Source: Mycobacterium sp.
Lineage (GTDB): Bacteria; Actinomycetota; Actinomycetes; Mycobacteriales; Mycobacteriaceae
Length of the DNA stretch: 64,000 nucleotides
NCBI RefSeq assembly: GCF_002863225.1
Contig: NZ_PKEK01000100.1
Location: 1-64,000 of the forward strand
Direction of reading: 5' to 3'
Within the stretch, counting starts at the first letter, position 1, and every line of letters starts with the position of its first letter. Below are positions 57,344 through 64,000 of this stretch, piece by piece. Both the position numbers and the translations under genes were made by a program. Under the pieces are notes generated by a model. That model saw only the letters and a program-made list of their open reading frames with translations. It did not search any database and was not told the origin of the DNA.

Positions 57344-58480
57344 TCAGTACAGCGGAATCCAGATGCCGAAGTACCAGAATCCCCATCCGCCGAAAATCGG
57401 GTTGAAGACCGGTATCGCGTTGTAGCCGCTGTAGTTGAACCGACCGAAATCGCGCTGGGCGTAACCGAGGTCACGCGGCGGCCCATTCCAGCGGGTGTTC
57501 CAACCCCCGGGAGGAGGCGGTCCGTTCCACCCCCCTGGAGGCGGCGGCCCGTCCCAGTTCGGCGGTGGCGCTCCCGGCGGAGGCCCGCCGTTCCACCCGA
57601 ATCCGTTTTGCCGCGGTGGCGGCGGTGCGCCACGATTGGGCGCACTGAAGCCATGCGGTGCGTCCCGCGGGCCACCCCAGTCGGGACCACCGCGGTCGTA
57701 GAACCCACGCTGTACGTAGGGAGGACCACCGGGTCCACCGGGTCCGCGTCCATTCCCGCCAGGTCCTCCGGGGCCATTCGGTCCACCGGGACCGCCAGGC
57801 CCACCCGGACCGTAGTTCGGACCGCCGGGGCCTCCCGTGCCGTTGTTCGCACCGCCGGGGCCACCCGGGCCGTTGTTGGGACCGCCGGGACCTCCCGGGC
57901 CGCCTCGTCCACCCGGTCCGTTCTGTCCACCGGGGCCACCCGGGCCATTGTTCGGCCCACCTGGTCCCCCGGGGCCGTTGTTGGGCCCGCCGGGACCGTT
58001 AGGCCCTCCCGGGCCGTTCTGTCCACCAGGACCGCCCGGCCCACCCGGGCCGCGTCCTCCGTTGGGACCACCTGGTCCGTTCGGTCCTCCGGGCCCGTTC
58101 TGGCCACCGGGAACACCGGGGCCACCAGGTCCACCCGGGCCGCCACCGCCTGGCCCACCGGGGCCGTTGTTGGCTCCACCAGGACCGCCCGGTTTCCCGG
58201 GGCCGCCTCCGCCCGGGCCGCCCGGGCCGCCACCACCCGGTCCACCGGGGCCGCGGGCACCACCCCCACCGCCGCCACCACCGGGCCCAGGACCAGGCCC
58301 GGGGCCGGGGCCGCCGGGCCCACCCGGACCTCCGGGTGGGTCTTGGGCGATCGGGCCGCAGTGGATGCAGGCCGGACCCGTCTTGAACGGCGCAGCATCG
58401 GCGAGGCCCGCACCGATGGTCAATTCCGATAAGCCGAGGGCTGCCGCGAAGGCCACTCCCGCCATTGCCTTCACATACAT
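57344..58480 (-). CDS. Secreted Gly/Pro-rich collagen-like protein with aromatic C-terminus
   Basis: ATG 58480 follows GGAAGGA. The 378-residue product has a signal peptide (MYVKAMAGVAFAAALGLSELTIGAGLADA), a short CIHCG motif, then about 220 residues of GPGGPGG/NGPGG triplets of collagen type, a Pro/Gly/Trp-rich stretch, and an unusual C-terminus of about 45 residues: GRFNYSGYNAIPVFNP and then GGWGFWYFGIWIPLY, rich in aromatic residues. I do not know its function; an outer-membrane or cell-wall role is speculation. The opposite strand also shows long open frames, which come from the GC-rich repeat. Confidence 0.83.
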   Translation of the reverse strand: MYVKAMAGVAFAAALGLSELTIGAGLADAAPFKTGPACIHCGPIAQDPPGGPGGPGGPGPGPGPGPGGGGGGGGARGPGGPGGGGPGGPGGGGPGKPGGPGGANNGPGGPGGGGPGGPGGPGVPGGQNGPGGPNGPGGPNGGRGPGGPGGPGGQNGPGGPNGPGGPNNGPGGPGGPNNGPGGPGGQNGPGGRGGPGGPGGPNNGPGGPGGANNGTGGPGGPNYGPGGPGGPGGPNGPGGPGGNGRGPGGPGGPPYVQRGFYDRGGPDWGGPRDAPHGFSAPNRGAPPPPRQNGFGWNGGPPPGAPPPNWDGPPPPGGWNGPPPPGGWNTRWNGPPRDLGYAQRDFGRFNYSGYNAIPVFNPIFGGWGFWYFGIWIPLY

Positions 58481-58545
58481 AGCTGTCGGTTCCTTCCGAG
58501 CTTGACGTACTGCGGCATGAGGCCGTTGCCTCGATCGCGCGGGAC

Positions 58546-59001
58546 CTAGGGGCACGTCGCGTCTATCTCGAACGACTTGCTCAGCGCCTGTTGGGGATTG
58601 GCCGGATCCGCACCGGTGGCGGTGCCTTTGACCGTGTACGAGTTGCCGTTCTTGGTGGCCTGGGCGTTGCCCTGATTCGGTGCGCCCGCCGAGTAGCCCA
58701 GCGTGACGCCGGTCAGATTGCCCAGTCCGACCGCCTGCACAACGGGCGGGTCGGCGTTGCTGACGACAGCGCCGACGCCGGTCGACGGATCGCCTATCCC
58801 GATGCTGAGGTTGCCATTCACCTGGGTGCAACTGACCGGACCGGTGACGTTCTGAGCCTGGCCATCGACCACGACCTTGTTGCCACCTGGTGCCGGCGCG
58901 CCGCCGTTTGCGTTGTTGTCCGACTTGTTGCTCGAACAACCGACAAGCCCGGATGCGACGGCCGCCGCGGCAACCAGACCGACCACAATGCCCTTTGCCA
59001 C
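58546..59001 (-). CDS. LpqH-like (19 kDa antigen family) lipoprotein
   Basis: GTG 59001 with GGAGGG 7 bases upstream. The 151-residue protein has a lipoprotein signal (GIVVGLVAAAAVASGLVGC, lipobox Cys22), a Ser/Asn/Gly-rich linker, and the family domain: VVVDGQAQNVTGPVSCTQVNGNLSIGIG, DPPVVQAVGLGNLTGVTLGYSAGAP, and a C-terminal Cys in IDATCP that may pair with the first domain Cys. LpqH is a surface glycolipoprotein sensed by TLR2. It lies 65 bases upstream of the Gly/Pro-rich gene on the same strand. Confidence 0.88.
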   Translation of the reverse strand: MAKGIVVGLVAAAAVASGLVGCSSNKSDNNANGGAPAPGGNKVVVDGQAQNVTGPVSCTQVNGNLSIGIGDPSTGVGAVVSNADPPVVQAVGLGNLTGVTLGYSAGAPNQGNAQATKNGNSYTVKGTATGADPANPQQALSKSFEIDATCP

Positions 59002-59181
59002 TGAATTCCCTCCGCACTTCGCGATCGGCGCCCGAATGGGTGTCGCTCCCCCGGTGCCGCGTTGCCCTGCAATGACTCTGCTGATTCGAACCCTACGCTG
59101 AGCGCCGCGACGCAAGGGGCGCGCTGCGCTGCCATGAGTAGCTACCCGCGAACGCCGGGGTTAAACGCGCGCAGAACGGAT

Positions 59182-59505
59182 TCAGCTCCCACTCCGGCGG
59201 GGCGCAGCATCCACGGTTGCCAAGTCGGTGAAACCGCTGATGTCGAAGACGCGCACCAGAAAAGGGTGGGCGATGACGCGGATCTTTTCGGCATGCGGAA
59301 AGAGCACGGTGACGCCGGCGCTGTCGAGGTATTCCACGCCGCTGAGATCAACGACCAGCTTGCCGCCGCCGGTGGTCTCGGTGACGGCCCTGCCGAGAGC
59401 CTCGGCAAACGGTTCCACCGTGCTCAGATCGATCTCCCCGACCGCCGTCAGCACGAGACTTCCGTCGGCGGAGCGCGCAGTGTCGAGAGTCAACGTCGCG
59501 GACAT
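59182..59505 (-). CDS. STAS-domain anti-anti-sigma factor
   Basis: A 107-residue STAS protein. VGEIDLSTVEPFAEAL and VDLSGVEYLDSAGVTVLF give a canonical core with a phosphorylatable Ser62 in the DSAG motif. The short C-terminus ends ATVDAAPRRSGS. Its ATG shares one base with the stop of the upstream phosphatase-kinase gene, so the antagonist is co-translated with the enzyme that probably phosphorylates and dephosphorylates it. Confidence 0.92.
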   Translation of the reverse strand: MSATLTLDTARSADGSLVLTAVGEIDLSTVEPFAEALGRAVTETTGGGKLVVDLSGVEYLDSAGVTVLFPHAEKIRVIAHPFLVRVFDISGFTDLATVDAAPRRSGS

Positions 59506-62012
59506 CAGACAATGCTCGCAGTCAAATGCACTGTGGTGCCGTCAGCTTCGGGATCGATGCGAACGTCCTGCATCAACGCTCGCATGAGCGCGATACCCCG
59601 GCCGCGGTAGGACTTGGTTGCCTGCAATGGCGGCTTCCAAGAACCGGTGTCGGTGATCGTGAGAATCAACTCGGCCGCAGTTACGTTCGCCCGCAACGTG
59701 ATCGACCCGGCAGGGGTGTCGCGGTGACCATGTTCTATCGCGTTGGACACGGCCTCTCCGGCCGCGACGAGCACCGCATCGATCTGGTCCGCGTCCAGCG
59801 CGGCTCGGCGCAGCCAGTCGCGCAACGCACCCCGGACACCGGCGAGAAGGTTGGGGTCGGCCGGAAACTCGATCTCCAGCGGGCCGGGGTTTCGATACAT
59901 CAGCAGAGCGACGTCGTCCTGGTAGCCACCGCTCGGTGCGAGCCCGTGCATGATCTGATTTGCCAGCTGCTCCAGGTCACCGTCGCGGCCGTCGTGCAGC
60001 AGCGAGCAGACGCGGTCGATTCCGTCGTCCAGGGAGCGGCCTCGACGCTCGACCAGGCCGTCCGTGTAGAAGAGCAATACGCTGCGGGCCGGCAGAACTA
60101 TCCGGGCATCCGGCCGGGCCCGGTCAGGTCGCATTCCGAGGGGAATAGTGCGGCCGTCCTCGAGGATCTGAGTTGTGCCGTCGGCGTGCATCACGATGGG
60201 CGGCGGATGACCGGCAATCGAGTACACCAATTCACCGCTCTCGCGGTGCAGCACTGCGCACACGGCCGTTGTACAGAGAGCGCCGGGCAGACGGGCGGCG
60301 AAGCGATCCAGACCTGCGAGAGCCAAACGGGGACTTGGCCGTTCGAGCAACAGCGCACGACATGCGCTGCGTAGCTGGCCCATCACGGTCGCCGCGGCCA
60401 GACCGTGCCCGACGCAGTCGCCGACGATCAACCCGATGCGTCCGTCTTCCAGATCGACGATGTCGTACCAGTCGCCGCCTACCTGCAGGGGCCGGCTGGC
60501 GGCTTCGTAGCGCACCGCGAACCCTTGTGGAAGATGAGCCGGGCCGAGGATGGCATGCTGCAGCGCCAGCGCGGTTTCGCGCTGCTGGTCGAATTGGTGC
60601 ACCCGCTGCAGACCCTGGCCGAGGCGGCCGGCTTGCATGGTCAGCAGCGTCTGATCTTCCAGCGTGAACGGGCGCTGCTCGGCCAGGTCGATCCAGACGA
60701 CGAGCACACCCTCAGGATGTTGCAGCGCGATGCCGGCCGTTCCGGGCTCTGCGGTGTAGGGCCTGAGCAGGTCACCGTCCCGTAAGGAAGCCAGCGTTCG
60801 CCGCAGCTGATCGGGCAGGTCATCCCAACGGGTGGGCTCACCCACTGACACCATGTCGACGTATCCAGCGGAGTGTTCGGACGCCTGACGCTGGCTGGGA
60901 AATGTCACCGCGAGCACGCGACGCGCCCGCCACAGGCGGCGCAGTTCCTCGGTGGCGCCGCGGAGTGCGTCATCGACGGTGTCAGCCTCGGACAGTTGTC
61001 GGTTGAGCGCGTGCTCACGACCTGCCGCCAGAGCCAACGCGATTGCGGCGTGCCTGGCGAAGTCGCTGACGAGCTCGAGATAGTCCGGCCCGAACGCCGG
61101 CTGCTGCGGATTTCGGGCGACCGCGATGACGCCGAGCACCGCCTCGTCCGCCATCAGCGGGATGACGATCGCCGGCCGTTCGCCCACATCGGTGAAGCCC
61201 TCGATCGGGTACTGGAACGAGTCGGTGATCAGCGGGATTCCGCTGCGAGCGACACCACCGGTGGTCGAGCGATCCATCGGGACCTGCTGACCGATGACCT
61301 CGGAGGTGTACCGGCCCGCCGCGGCTGCGACGACCAGAGTGTCGATTTCCGCGACTGGGACGTCGGACTCGCGCGGGACTAGGAGAATCGCCTGCTCGGC
61401 TCCGGCCAATTCGAGTGCGCGGTTCACGATGAGCTGCAAGGGCCCGGTCTGCGGGTCCCCGGACAACAGTGCGGTGGTGATTTCACGACTCGCCGTTGTC
61501 CATTTCGCCGTTTCGCGTTCCCGCTCGAACAGTCGCGCATTGTCGATCGCCACGGCGGACGCGGACGCCAGGGCCCGCACCGCTCGGTCCTCGAAGTCGG
61601 AGAACGCATGCCCGGGCTGATCGTCAGCAAGGTACAAATTGCCGAATTCGGCGCCACGGACCGTGATGGGAATGGCGAGCAGGGTCCGAACCGACAGCGC
61701 CCCGAGATCCCACTCCGAGGCCCGCGGATCAGCAGCGATGTCGTCGACCCGCAGCCCGTCACCAACCGGCAGGTCGGCGAACAGGCACGCGGCATCCGCG
61801 TCGAGACCCGCGTGGATGAACGAGCCGAACCCGCCTTCGGCCCGAAGAATGCCGAGCGCCCCGATCCGAGCAGCGGTCAGTTCCATCGAGGCTTTGACGA
61901 TGCGCTGCAACGTGCCGTGCAGATCGAGATCGGAGCCGATCGCCACGATGGCCTGGACCAGCTGCTCGATGTGGTCTTGGGCCGCCCGCAACTCGCTGGT
62001 CTGGTCAACCAT
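59505..62012 (-). CDS. Multi-GAF sensor, PP2C (SpoIIE-type) phosphatase and histidine-kinase-like anti-sigma domain fusion
   Basis: The 835-residue cytoplasmic protein has at least two GAF domains (about residues 20-165 and 175-330) and a third GAF-like region to about 475, then a SpoIIE-type PP2C phosphatase (metal-binding GGDWYD at 512-517, GDCVGHGLAAA, FYTDGLVERR, YQDDVALLMY), then an RsbW-type ATPase domain with N-box GEAVSNAIEHGH (Asn757), ITDTGSW and GRGIALMRALM. Such fusions both phosphorylate and dephosphorylate STAS antagonists and so tie a signal sensed by GAF domains to a stress sigma factor. In M. tuberculosis the comparable Rv1364c carries a fused STAS; here it is a separate downstream gene. 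Confidence 0.93.
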   Translation of the reverse strand: MVDQTSELRAAQDHIEQLVQAIVAIGSDLDLHGTLQRIVKASMELTAARIGALGILRAEGGFGSFIHAGLDADAACLFADLPVGDGLRVDDIAADPRASEWDLGALSVRTLLAIPITVRGAEFGNLYLADDQPGHAFSDFEDRAVRALASASAVAIDNARLFERERETAKWTTASREITTALLSGDPQTGPLQLIVNRALELAGAEQAILLVPRESDVPVAEIDTLVVAAAAGRYTSEVIGQQVPMDRSTTGGVARSGIPLITDSFQYPIEGFTDVGERPAIVIPLMADEAVLGVIAVARNPQQPAFGPDYLELVSDFARHAAIALALAAGREHALNRQLSEADTVDDALRGATEELRRLWRARRVLAVTFPSQRQASEHSAGYVDMVSVGEPTRWDDLPDQLRRTLASLRDGDLLRPYTAEPGTAGIALQHPEGVLVVWIDLAEQRPFTLEDQTLLTMQAGRLGQGLQRVHQFDQQRETALALQHAILGPAHLPQGFAVRYEAASRPLQVGGDWYDIVDLEDGRIGLIVGDCVGHGLAAATVMGQLRSACRALLLERPSPRLALAGLDRFAARLPGALCTTAVCAVLHRESGELVYSIAGHPPPIVMHADGTTQILEDGRTIPLGMRPDRARPDARIVLPARSVLLFYTDGLVERRGRSLDDGIDRVCSLLHDGRDGDLEQLANQIMHGLAPSGGYQDDVALLMYRNPGPLEIEFPADPNLLAGVRGALRDWLRRAALDADQIDAVLVAAGEAVSNAIEHGHRDTPAGSITLRANVTAAELILTITDTGSWKPPLQATKSYRGRGIALMRALMQDVRIDPEADGTTVHLTASIV

Positions 62013-62041
62013 CGGCTGACGCCGACCCGATCGCCGCGCTC

Positions 62042-62054
62042 ATCTCAATGAGAT
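62042..62054. promoter_or_regulatory. Palindrome upstream of the GAF-phosphatase-kinase gene
   Basis: ATCTCA-A-TGAGAT, a perfect 6-bp inverted repeat with a single-base centre, 30 bases upstream of the minus-strand gene start. It could be an operator; no consensus is matched. Confidence 0.3.
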
Positions 62055-62185
62055 TCATCTTCGCCAACCCTAATCACCTGGCAATTCCGGTCACCGTGGT
62101 TGCTGACGGCTGGTTCGTAACGCGTTCCCCTCAGACGCCGCCGAAGTGCGTGGTCGACGACGAGTCAGGGTTTGGCAGTTGACGG

Positions 62186-62257
62186 TGGTCCCGGCTGGGT
62201 TCGAACCAGCGACCTCCCGCGTGTGAGGCGGGCGCTCTTCCACTGAGCTACGAGACC
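62186..62257 (-). tRNA. tRNA-Val (anticodon CAC)
   Basis: Reading the minus strand: GGTCTCG acceptor arm pairs with CGGGACC, D-arm TAGCTCAGTGGAAGAGC, anticodon stem with CTCACACG loop (CAC), T-arm GGTTCGAACC. CCA is not encoded. It is divergent from the following cluster. Confidence 0.95.
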
Positions 62258-62427
62258 GTATACCGAGAGGCGAACGACGTCGAAGGTTAACACGGACCGC
62301 ATCTGGGCAGAACGTGCTGTCTGCGGTCAAATCACGGCGCGCCCATCGGCACTGAGGAATTTGTGCGGTCCCGCTCAGGTGGACTATCGTCGTGCTTCGC
62401 ACCGGGCGACGATGTCGTCCGTGGCGC

Positions 62428-62500
62428 GCGGATGTAGCGCAGTTGGTAGCGCATCACCTTGCCAAGGTGAGGGTCGCGGGTTCGAATCCCGTCATCCGCT
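62428..62500 (+). tRNA. tRNA-Gly (anticodon GCC)
   Basis: Acceptor GCGGATG pairs with CATCCGC. Anticodon stem-loop CACCTTGCCAAGGTG gives GCC, and the T-arm is GGGTTCGAATCCC. CCA is not encoded. Confidence 0.96.
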
Positions 62501-62526
62501 CGAAGGTGCAAAGGCATCAATCCAGC

Positions 62527-62597
62527 GGTGGAGTGGCCGAGTGGTGAGGCAACGGCCTGCAAAGCCGTGCACACGGGTTCGATTCCCGTCTCCACCT
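62527..62597 (+). tRNA. tRNA-Cys (anticodon GCA)
   Basis: Acceptor GGTGGAG pairs with CTCCACC, discriminator T, anticodon stem-loop CGGCCTGCAAAGCCG gives GCA, and the T-arm is GGGTTCGATTCCC. CCA is encoded at 62598-62600. Confidence 0.96.
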
Positions 62598-62613
62598 CCA
62601 GATTTGTTTCCCG

Positions 62614-62685
62614 GCGCGATTAGCTCAGCGGGAGAGCGCTTCCCTGACACGGAAGAGGTCACTGGTTCAATCCCAGTATCGCGCA
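62614..62685 (+). tRNA. tRNA-Val (anticodon GAC)
   Basis: Acceptor GCGCGAT pairs with ATCGCGC, anticodon stem-loop TTCCCTGACACGGAA gives GAC, and the T-arm is TGGTTCAATCCCA. CCA is encoded at 62686-62688. It is the last gene of a gly-cys-val cluster, the type of site often used by phage integrases. Confidence 0.96.
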
Positions 62686-62986
62686 CCACGGTTCTTGCAG
62701 CTGAAGCTAGGTGGGTAGCTTGCCTAGTTATCCGAGACACGTCGGCCGAAGTATCCGGCCCTAGCCGCAAGCACGACGGCAACCCGCGCCTTCGACAAGG
62801 CGTATCACTGACGCGGCCCAACCTTGGCCGCACGCCGGAAATGACGCGGGTCTTATTAATGGCTCGTAAACGAATGCCAGGGACTGTTTCTGTGAGCACC
62901 ATCGCGGCTATTCGATCTCAACGGGCCCGATCTTCCTTTCGGCAAGGCGGCAAACGAGCCACCTCACGACGCTGAAAGTCGGCCAC

Positions 62987-63235
62987 ATGAAAATCCTGAA
63001 CAGGCGGGCAATTGCCGCCACCGTCGCGTTTGCCTTGATCGCGACTCCACTCACACCGGCGCACGCAGACCCGGACCAGCCGTGCGCCAGTTGCTCATCG
63101 GGCACGGGCCCGGCCGATCGTGGCGGAGCTCCTGGCGGAGGTTCGGGCACTGACGGGAAGCACACGATGGGCGGCGGCGGCAAAGGAGGCGGACAGGCAC
63201 CCCCTGCGAAACAGCCCGCGCCCGGCAAGCGCTGA
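62987..63235 (+). CDS. Small secreted Gly/Pro-rich protein
   Basis: The 82-residue protein has a clear signal peptide (MKILNRRAIAATVAFALIATPLTPAHA, cleavage near AHA-DPD), a CASC pair, and a low-complexity Gly/Lys/Pro tail (GGGGKGGGQAPPAKQPAPGKR). ATG 62987 follows GCTGAAAGTCGG, a weak ribosome site. The 298 bases between the tRNA cluster and this gene hold nothing I recognise. Function unknown. Confidence 0.7.
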   Translation: MKILNRRAIAATVAFALIATPLTPAHADPDQPCASCSSGTGPADRGGAPGGGSGTDGKHTMGGGGKGGGQAPPAKQPAPGKR

Positions 63236-63416
63236 GCCAGCGGTCAGCCGCAGGCCGAATCCGGCCAATCCCATTGCCGCACAACCATTTTCGATAACTA
63301 TCGGACGGTGGGCGCTGCTAGCGAATCGGTGTTACGGGCGCGCGTACGGTCTGCCACGCGTTATCGCCATCAGCAGGCCGTGCTACTTGACGGATAGCCT
63401 AGCCTGAAAGACCGTC

Positions 63417-63560
63417 TCAGGTGTTGAAGTCCGGCAGTGGCCCGGCGGGCTTGGTTTCCGCGGGCAACTCTTGGTCTTGTTCGGCCCCTTGCTCGATGAC
63501 TTCTTCAGTGCGCCGAATGTCGTCTTCGGTCTGGTCGGCGCCGTCTGCTGGTGTGCTCAT
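63417..63560 (-). CDS. Small acidic hypothetical protein
   Basis: From ATG 63560 the product is 47 residues, strongly acidic and Gln/Glu-rich (TEDDIRRTEEVIEQGAEQDQELPAETKP), ending PAGPLPDFNT. The frame is open upstream to 63755, but that part (residues like RMMQVRINTGPAMQRYFDARAA) is different in character and may be coding in a longer form. The ribosome site is weak, so the start and even the coding status are uncertain. Confidence 0.5.
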   Translation of the reverse strand: MSTPADGADQTEDDIRRTEEVIEQGAEQDQELPAETKPAGPLPDFNT

Positions 63561-64000
63561 GCCGTGGTGTACCCGCGGCGAAGCGTTCCCAATATCGCGA
63601 CGCTCAGACGCGGCCCGCGCATCGAAGTACCTCTGCATCGCCGGCCCGGTGTTGATCCGGACCTGCATCATCCGTCCATAGCCGCGCATCCACAGCTCCG
63701 CCGGGCTCGAAATGCCCCGCTGAGAAATCAACCTTCGAGCAGAATCTCCCGCCAATCAGCGCGAGACGGATAGTCACGGTCTGCGACACGCGAAACCGGT
63801 GAAACGGTCCGACTTACAGGACCCCTCTTCCAGCACGGCAGACCCATGCGGTTTCGGACACAGGGAAATTCCCTAGTTTCACGCCGTGAATGGTTCTAAC
63901 AGAATCAAAAAGCGCTGAAAACAATCCTTAAAGTTTATTTGAGTTCAATATGCAAGAAGCATCAATGAGCTATAACTAAGCGAAGCCTGAGAATGCCGGT
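63561..64000. other. 440-base region, AT-rich at its end
   Basis: No confident gene. Parts of 63561-63755 could be an N-terminal extension of the small acidic protein. From about 63890 the DNA becomes AT-rich, and bases 63976-63993 (CTAAGCGAAGCCTGAGAA) match 15 of 18 bases of the leader at 23610-23627 in front of the PGRS gene, so another gene of that type may begin just beyond the window. Confidence 0.45.

Noticed and set aside
57212..58432. 406-codon plus-strand frame opposite the Gly/Pro-rich gene
   Set aside because: The translated Arg/Thr/Ala-rich repeats mirror the GPGG DNA repeat. It lacks a ribosome site, while the minus-strand gene has a signal peptide and a ribosome site.
57837..58505. 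222-codon PPGPPGP plus-strand frame that looks collagen-like
   Set aside because: It is the reverse-strand reading of the GPGG repeat. The minus-strand frame has a proper signal peptide and start, so this is a shadow.
62361..62975. 204-codon plus-strand frame across the tRNA cluster
   Set aside because: It runs through three well-folded tRNA genes and carries no protein-like feature.

Overview
The window is chromosomal DNA from a mycobacterium. The base composition is high-GC, GTG starts are common, and the gene order largely follows the hisS-relA-secDF-ruvCAB-speE-yebC-pdx-pimA-pgsA-thrS block known from Mycobacterium tuberculosis (around Rv2580c to Rv2645, from memory). Actinobacterial markers are a carboxylic acid reductase, the mannosyltransferase PimA, PGRS-type glycine repeats and PknH-like sensor-domain proteins. 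I cannot name the species. It differs from M. tuberculosis in lacking the VapBC pairs, pdxH and the PPE gene of that block, and in carrying other accessory genes.

Layout. 1-200: the 3' tip of an IS30-like transposase, part of a dispersed palindromic repeat, and a pentanucleotide microsatellite next to hisS. 0.2-13.4 kb: hisS with a metallo-beta-lactamase-fold hydrolase, two tandem secreted or anchored cyclophilins, an epimerase, and the minus-strand operon yajC-secD-secF-lipoprotein-apt-relA. 13.4-19.6 kb: nitroreductase, a small Cys-repeat secreted protein, gabT and car, closed by a strong two-way terminator. 19.6-23.2 kb: two membrane proteins and ruvC-ruvA-ruvB. 23.2-30.3 kb: an accessory stretch with a large PGRS-repeat protein that has no PE domain, a sulfotransferase, an anchored protein, a small collagen-like secreted protein and a methyltransferase. 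30.3-35.8 kb: a tightly packed DUF4178/DUF2617/DUF4247/DUF350/speE operon, a DUF559-type protein bracketed by repeat elements, and yebC. 35.8-42.5 kb: a TetR regulator divergent from an FAD monooxygenase, three PknH-like sensor-domain proteins, a second FAD monooxygenase, a methyltransferase and a DUF2236 protein.

42.5-51.4 kb: the PLP genes pdxS and pdxT separated by tesB, then a thrS-HIT-pgsA-acyltransferase-pimA-NUDIX run in which phosphatidylinositol mannoside genes overlap each other. 51.4-55.8 kb: thioesterase, aldo/keto reductase, DUF1990, nitronate monooxygenase, a small membrane protein and DedA. 55.8-62.1 kb: a sigma-factor partner-switching neighbourhood (an RsfA-like STAS protein with Cys at the usual phosphosite, a canonical STAS protein, and a GAF-PP2C-kinase fusion) that also holds a Gly/Pro-rich secreted protein and an LpqH-like lipoprotein. 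62.1-64 kb: four tRNA genes (Val, Gly, Cys, Val), two small proteins and AT-rich DNA whose last bases resemble the leader of the PGRS gene.

The best candidates for something undescribed are the PE-less PGRS protein and its shared leader motif, the palindromic repeat copies bracketing the DUF559 gene, the three sensor-domain genes between two FAD enzymes, and the Cys-substituted STAS protein near a separate phosphatase-kinase/STAS module.
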